DNA from: Holacanthus passer
Lineage: Eukaryota; Chordata; Actinopteri; Pomacanthidae
Reading direction: 5' to 3'
Assembly (NCBI GenBank): GCA_025331565.1
Contig: JAFREQ010000095.1
Coordinates: 868,001 to 932,000 of the forward strand
DNA: 64,000 nt
Shown here: in pieces, positions 59,041-64,000 of the stretch
How the letters are laid out: each line of letters starts with the position of its first letter
How positions within the stretch are numbered: position 1 is the stretch's first letter
The notes under the pieces: generated by a model
Databases searched by the model: none
Seen by the model: only the letters and a program-made list of their open reading frames with translations
Told to the model about the DNA's origin: nothing
Made by a program: the position numbers and the translations under genes

Positions 59041-59538
59041 GGGTCACTTCACCCAATTTACACAAATTATCTATCTCTGTCACCTGAAACAATGGAGGTC
59101 AATGGAATTTTCTGCATTTTTCTGCATTTTTGTCTGTCCTTGTTATTCTCGCCACTGAAGACTTTCTCACTTTCATTTGAAGCATTCTGCACTGAAGAGA
59201 AGAGTCCATGTCTTTCTTTACACCTTTCCTGCCAGTGCGTGGTCCATACTGGAAACCTGATTATTTCTACGCATGTGTGACCTGCGGCCCGAGAACATAA
59301 TTGTTTTGGGGATAGTTGGCGCTAGAGTAAGCCATCGGCCAGGTGTTAGGATCTGACCAATCAGACAAGATGTAGTGACAATGCCAATGTCTTTCAAACT
59401 CTATGCTTCCTGCTTCTAATGCAGGTTTTCTGTAAAAGTCTCACATCCAATCCAAAAAATAACCCTGATTAATGAGTAAGCTGATCTTCATGTGTAAAAT
59501 CTGTGTAACTTTGATGTTTATTTGGGTGAACTGACCCT
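59041..59538. mobile_element. TTAA-flanked MITE (piggyBac-like ends)
   Basis: Flanked by TTAA at 59037-59040 and 59539-59542. Left end gggtcacttcacccaa, right end ttgggtgaactgaccct; as inverted repeats they agree as GGGTCA(C/G)TTCACCCAA apart from one extra terminal base. About 498 bases, no transposase. TTAA target choice together with GGG/CCC termini is typical of piggyBac-mobilised non-autonomous elements; the family assignment is inference. Confidence 0.72.
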
Positions 59539-59879
59539 TTAACACATCCATGTCAGAAATTCAGCTGGTTTAAAGAAAATCTACCAAAATATCTCAGACC
59601 AGTCGGGTGATGTCTTTCACCGCACACGGATGCAGCTCCAAGTGTCACCAGATCATCCGTCAATCCGGAGACATCTCCACACGCCGCGATGCATCACTTC
59701 ACTCCTGACAATCACTCATACAGTAAACCTCTAATCCAGCTCGCGCTCTCGAGTTGCCTTTGACAGCAGCTTAGCCACCCTGCCATCCAGTGTAACACAG
59801 CGGGTGTGGAGAAGCCCTCAGGGGTGAGATATCCTCCGCCCCCCCCCCCTCCACCTCCTCCACCATTGCCCCTGGTGAC

Positions 59880-60125
59880 AGTGACAGAAGTCTGTAATTG
59901 CCACCTCGTCAGACGGCTTCATTAAGACGAGCATTGTCTGCGCAGCTGAACGGCGGCGGATGGGGAAGAGAGGAGCGCGAGCCGAGGAGAGGAGAGAGCC
60001 CACAATGCAATTACTGCGTGGCTGTGACAGGTGGGGCCTCCAATCCTCTGCGTCGACGGGGCCCCGATGCATGTTGGGGAGCCGCGGCGGGCTCGCATCA
60101 TTTTTCACTCCCCCCTCCCCGTCAT
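59880..60125. promoter_or_regulatory. GC-rich non-coding zone
   Basis: GC-rich with several CG dinucleotides (cggcggcggatggggaagag) inside AT-rich DNA, and with blocks such as ccacctcgtcagacggcttc and attaagacgagcattgtctg that look non-random. Possible conserved element or promoter; no gene evidence. Confidence 0.2.
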
Positions 60126-61094
60126 TAGTTGGTAATGATTGGATTATTTTGCAGATGAATCGCAGTATATGTCTTGCTCACAAACATTTCCTGACCATAT
60201 TAATCAAACCCATCAAGGCAGAGCAGTCAGAGCGAATTAAAAAAACAACACGTCTAGATTAAAAATTACTGTAATCCTTTATTAGTGCGCCTTTAACCCT
60301 TTGATTGGAGCCGTGTCTCGGAGTGTGGCGTCTTTTATGAATGTATTTGACACTACGACAGTCAGATTATTGGTAATGTATGAGATTCGTAACATTTGAT
60401 AGAGCAATGAAGCCACGAACAAAGAATGTGATCATATTTTTGTGCAGCATTTCTAGGAATTTTGTTTTTTTTCATTTCTCCTTCTATAGCTCACTATTTA
60501 ATTTAATTAATTCAATCCAATGATAAAGCTCATTGCCAATGCAGGAAGTAGTGTGCCCATCATGCAGCATCAACACCGTGCAAATATTCTTACAGCACAA
60601 GTGGACGAACCGCCAAGGCTCCCAAATAGTCGACTACTAAGTCCTCCAGGTGTCTCAGTCTGTCACATGACCCTTGTGTTACAGGTTGTAGCACAGCACA
60701 AAGCAAAAGTGTGTTGATGACTTTCGTGGCAAACACTGACGTTTGTGTCGTGTCACAGACAAACAATTAAGTAATTTTCTATATATTTAGCACCTTCAAG
60801 GAGCAGAAAGGCCACAAAGTTAATCAAAAAAGAAATAAGGCAACTGACCTAAACGCATACAAACATAATAATCATGCTGTCGTCACCTTTATTATTAGAA
60901 AGAGCATTGAAAATAATCTGGGATTTGCTGAATCAACATGAATGTTGTCTCATGTGTTTGAGGAAAAAACACCTGATTCTGTTTGGCCCAATACATGATA
61001 AGCAGATGTGATATTATTTTAAAAAGAAAAAAGACTAAAAGATGTTGAGATGTATAACGGTGCGTTTAAACACTCTGTCAATGTTGTTTTGGGC

Positions 61095-61312
61095 AACTGC
61101 TTTTTACTAAAGTAATAGTTGACCCGGGGTAAAGAGGACTTTTTGTAGATGTGATGATTGAAGGTACAGGAGTGTTGGCAGGAATCTCAGAGACAGATAT
61201 CTCAAAATTAAATAAAATCAAACCGATGTGCACGAACACATTCTCAGGATTTAGTACGAAGGTGAGAAAATCGTTTTATTATAATTTAGCTGAATGACCC
61301 TTTAGTGCCTTT
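61095..61312. repeat. possible decayed MITE
   Basis: Left part agtaatagttgacccggggt and right part gctgaatgaccctttagt; opposite-strand reading gives loosely matching ends (AATAGTTGACCC against ACTAAAGGGTCATTC). Similar to the TTAA-flanked type at 59041 but too diverged to be sure. Confidence 0.25.
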
Positions 61313-64000
61313 TATACGGGGTAATTCTTCTAAATCTTAATGTTTTAAATTCGCTCTCATTCTGATGGATCCCCTCTTTCTTCCTCTGTGCGATGGGTAA
61401 TGTGTGAAAGCAGCAGCCTGACTCGCTCTCCTTCAGTCCACCCCCAGCGAAACGCATTCCTTTCATCCATCGAAATTCCACATGATTGAAATTGCCCTCG
61501 GTGGAAACATATCATAGCCATCCACGGCTCTTGGACGGCTCCCATTGGGCGGTTCGGCCCATGCCAAGCTTCTGGGTTGGCCGAGAGCCTCCAGGGAGGC
61601 CGGGGCTTATGTCTCCATGGGCCAGTAAGCCTAGAGGCCCCGTAGCCCTGGGAAACGTAGCAAATCAGGGGAGCACCTTGGCATCGCGGCCCCCGCCCCG
61701 CTCCCCTTAGCCTTAGGACTGTCATAGCTAAAAGAAGGCTAATGATGGCCAACTGTGCAGCGAGTGGGTCTGGGGTGTTGGGGAAGCGTGTCTGTAGGTT
61801 CATCTGGATTGGCGTCGATAAGGATGTGCGCTCTTCGTCCTCTGCCTATCACCGCCGTGCACAGGGTGGGAGCCGAGTGTGACGCGTTTATGTTTCTGTG
61901 TTTGTGTGTGTGTGTGTGTGTAGCTGTGGCACAATGATGAGGGACTGGCAGACCATCTCCAGCATGCCAGCAGTGACTGATGCCACACCAGACATTCCTT
62001 TCAGAGGAAACGGCGGTGTGGTCAGCATCATGCCAGCTTCCACGGGCCCTTAGGACACCAACCCCCCCCCCCCAACACACACACACACACACGCACACTC
62101 CCTCCCTTCTTTAAGCAAAGACCGCGGCGGTGATGGCACGAGCTTCCAACGGATGTGCAGACGGGAAAACAAACAAAGTGGGAAGATGTGTTTGGTCTCA
62201 ACTTTTCGGATTTTTTCTGTATAATTTCAGTTGCTGCACTTTTGTTTTTCATTCGACTTTGATGAATCACATTATTTTACACGCAGACTACAGAATTCAA
62301 GAGAAGGAGACCTCTACTGTTAGATATTTGCCCACTCCATAAACAATATTATCCATCTGTTGATTGGTGTTTATAATGTCAACCTGCCTCATCTGCTTGT
62401 ATCTGAATTAAGGTGGAAACATTACAATTGTTGGGACAGTGACAATAATGATTTTGTGACAGAGATTCCTCATTGACTGAACCAAAATCAGAATATTTTA
62501 TTATCATTTGATTATTCATTCGTTGGCTTTTCGCCCTCTTTTTGTGCATTTATATATATCAACATCGTAGATACAGACCGGACACATGGGAACAAAGAGA
62601 GAGATGGATGTGAACAAAGATCTATGAGAAGAACTGAAGTGGAAACGTTACAGTTAAATGGTACGAGTTTCAACCACGAGGCCGCAGGAAACTTTTCGCT
62701 GTATGCACGCTGTTGGGTGTGTGAACGCAGGAAAAGACCGGACATGCAGACAATGTAGTAAATGAAATAATGCTTTAAATCCAAAGTGATGTGGATTTAA
62801 TACAGTGAGTTAGTTATTGACCAAAGATTCCAGGATTTTTGCTAAACAAGATCATTTGAATATTGGTCTGTAATTTCTATCACCTCCTGCAGTTACATGG
62901 GCCAACATCGAAACACTGTAAATATACCTGAAGATTAAATCTACCTGTGCCCATATAAATGGAGCAGTCTTTTAATCCCACACCACTCAGATAGAAGAGA
63001 AACACGATTCTCATTGACACACAGATCTGAGACCTGTGGCGGCAAAACACACTAGTGAGAGTTTAAACTGGACTCAGTCTGACCTGGGTTCTGGTTCAGG
63101 TTTTCAGCTCTTCAGAAACAAGCGAACCCATTTCTGCACTTTCATGTACATATTTTCATTTGAGCGACGAGATGCAACGTCACGACAGGACCATGTTAGA
63201 CAGAGATTGTTCCCGTCCGGACCAGTTACTGTTCAGGTGTGTTTGTGGACTTCGAATCAGATCAAATTATTTTAAGCAGGTGTAATTATTTGGACTGGAG
63301 TTAGGACCAGTCAGATCACAAGTGAGGATGAGAAAACAGTACGAAACCAGAGACCAGAGCACACAAAGTTTTCTGTGAACTGTGAACTCTCCACCTCTCT
63401 TTACCTCTTTCTCTTTTCCTTTCACCTTTTCTGTGCAAACTGCAACATGACATATCACTGCCATTTGCTTTTTCTTCAGATGTCTATCTAAAAGTCAAGA
63501 AAATTGTGTTCCCACCAGATTTGGGGGGGGGGTTTGCCTCGTGCCAGCACCAACCGCTGTAATTACTACATTCTTCATAACGTGCTTTTTTATGACTGTC
63601 AAGATTAAAACAGTGGTATATTTTAGGGGAAGTCCGTTGCTGCATGTGGGGTGTCTCAGCCCTGTTTCTGGCTAAAGTGATTCACTGAAATACTTTCACC
63701 GTTGACTGGAACAAGTGGCTGCAGTCGATCCAGGTGAATATCTGGATGATATCATGTTCTATTCAGCGTTTTATCACGATGATACGAAAATGACTCCATC
63801 AAATATAAAGTCTAAAAAAAAAAAAAATGCAGCTTTAGGTTAAATACCTCTTTTTATATATATTTGCTGGAGAAGTAAAAATCCTCTAAAAAAAAAAAAA
63901 AAAAAAAAAGAAGCACAGCAGAAGATATCATGAGCCGCCCTGCACTCCTCCTGTCAGACGAGCCTCTCCGACTCCTATCTCAAATTATTTCAGAGGTTAG

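Larger units (their letters stand above)
57066..64000. other. upstream non-coding region, distal
   Basis: No gene supported. Apart from the MITEs and the GC-rich zone at 59880-60125, there is a GC-richer block at 61490-61710 with cattgggcggttcggcccat, a C-run plus CA tract near 62061-62100, and a 22-base A run at 63889-63909. The rest is AT-rich and unassigned. Confidence 0.55.

Noticed and set aside
61486..61803. Open frames on both strands in a GC-richer block
   Set aside because: Overlapping frames on both strands with no recognisable domain; composition explains their length.
1..64000. tRNA genes, CRISPR arrays, phage or bacterial operons
   Set aside because: No tRNA-like A/B boxes in a cloverleaf context, no spaced direct repeats and no closely packed genes. 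The window is vertebrate non-coding DNA around one split gene.

Overview
The window looks like ray-finned fish (teleost) nuclear DNA. Four things point that way: one vertebrate gene split into short exons with canonical GT/AG junctions, very frequent CA/GT, GA and homopolymer tracts, several copies of inverted-repeat elements of types I know from teleost genomes, and no prokaryotic-style gene packing. The fish assignment is inference; the vertebrate gene assignment is secure.

The only protein-coding gene I can support is a satb1 orthologue (SATB homeobox 1, a chromatin organiser) on the minus strand. Eight coding exons run from 37532 down to 12147: the N-terminal tail, ULD (two exons), CUTL (two exons), a Gln/Pro/His-rich linker plus the start of CUT1, the rest of CUT1, and the first half of CUT2. 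All junction phases agree (0,1,2 classes match across every intron), giving 1626 nt or 542 codons with no stop or frameshift. The second half of CUT2, the Gln-rich segment, the homeodomain and the 3' UTR are not found between 12146 and 1, so they should lie beyond the left edge. Residue choices (HYENPMDF, MIQVGKWNPVPLS, EAERDRIY) match SATB1 rather than SATB2. I cannot tell satb1a from satb1b.

Layout: 1-12146 is the unfinished eighth intron, with one unexplained coding-like stretch at 1551-1840, several AT-rich/TAAT-rich stretches that resemble conserved non-coding enhancers, and two MITE-like elements. 12147-37557 is the exon-bearing part; its introns hold microsatellites, a broken non-LTR retrotransposon (30245-30961) and two more MITE-like copies. 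37558-64000 lies upstream of the first coding exon. It holds two GC-rich, CpG-rich zones (about 38800-39480 and 50540-50780) that are candidate alternative promoters or 5' UTR exons, a diverged 239-base-offset duplication (about 40985-41345), a decayed DNA transposon (56587-57065), a TTAA-flanked MITE (59041-59538), and otherwise non-coding DNA with no gene I can support.

I found no tRNA, rRNA, CRISPR array or second protein gene. Nothing here amounts to a new biological system; the most useful leads are the unexplained stretch at 1551-1840, the splice-site contexts of satb1, the candidate 5' exons, and the MITE insertions.
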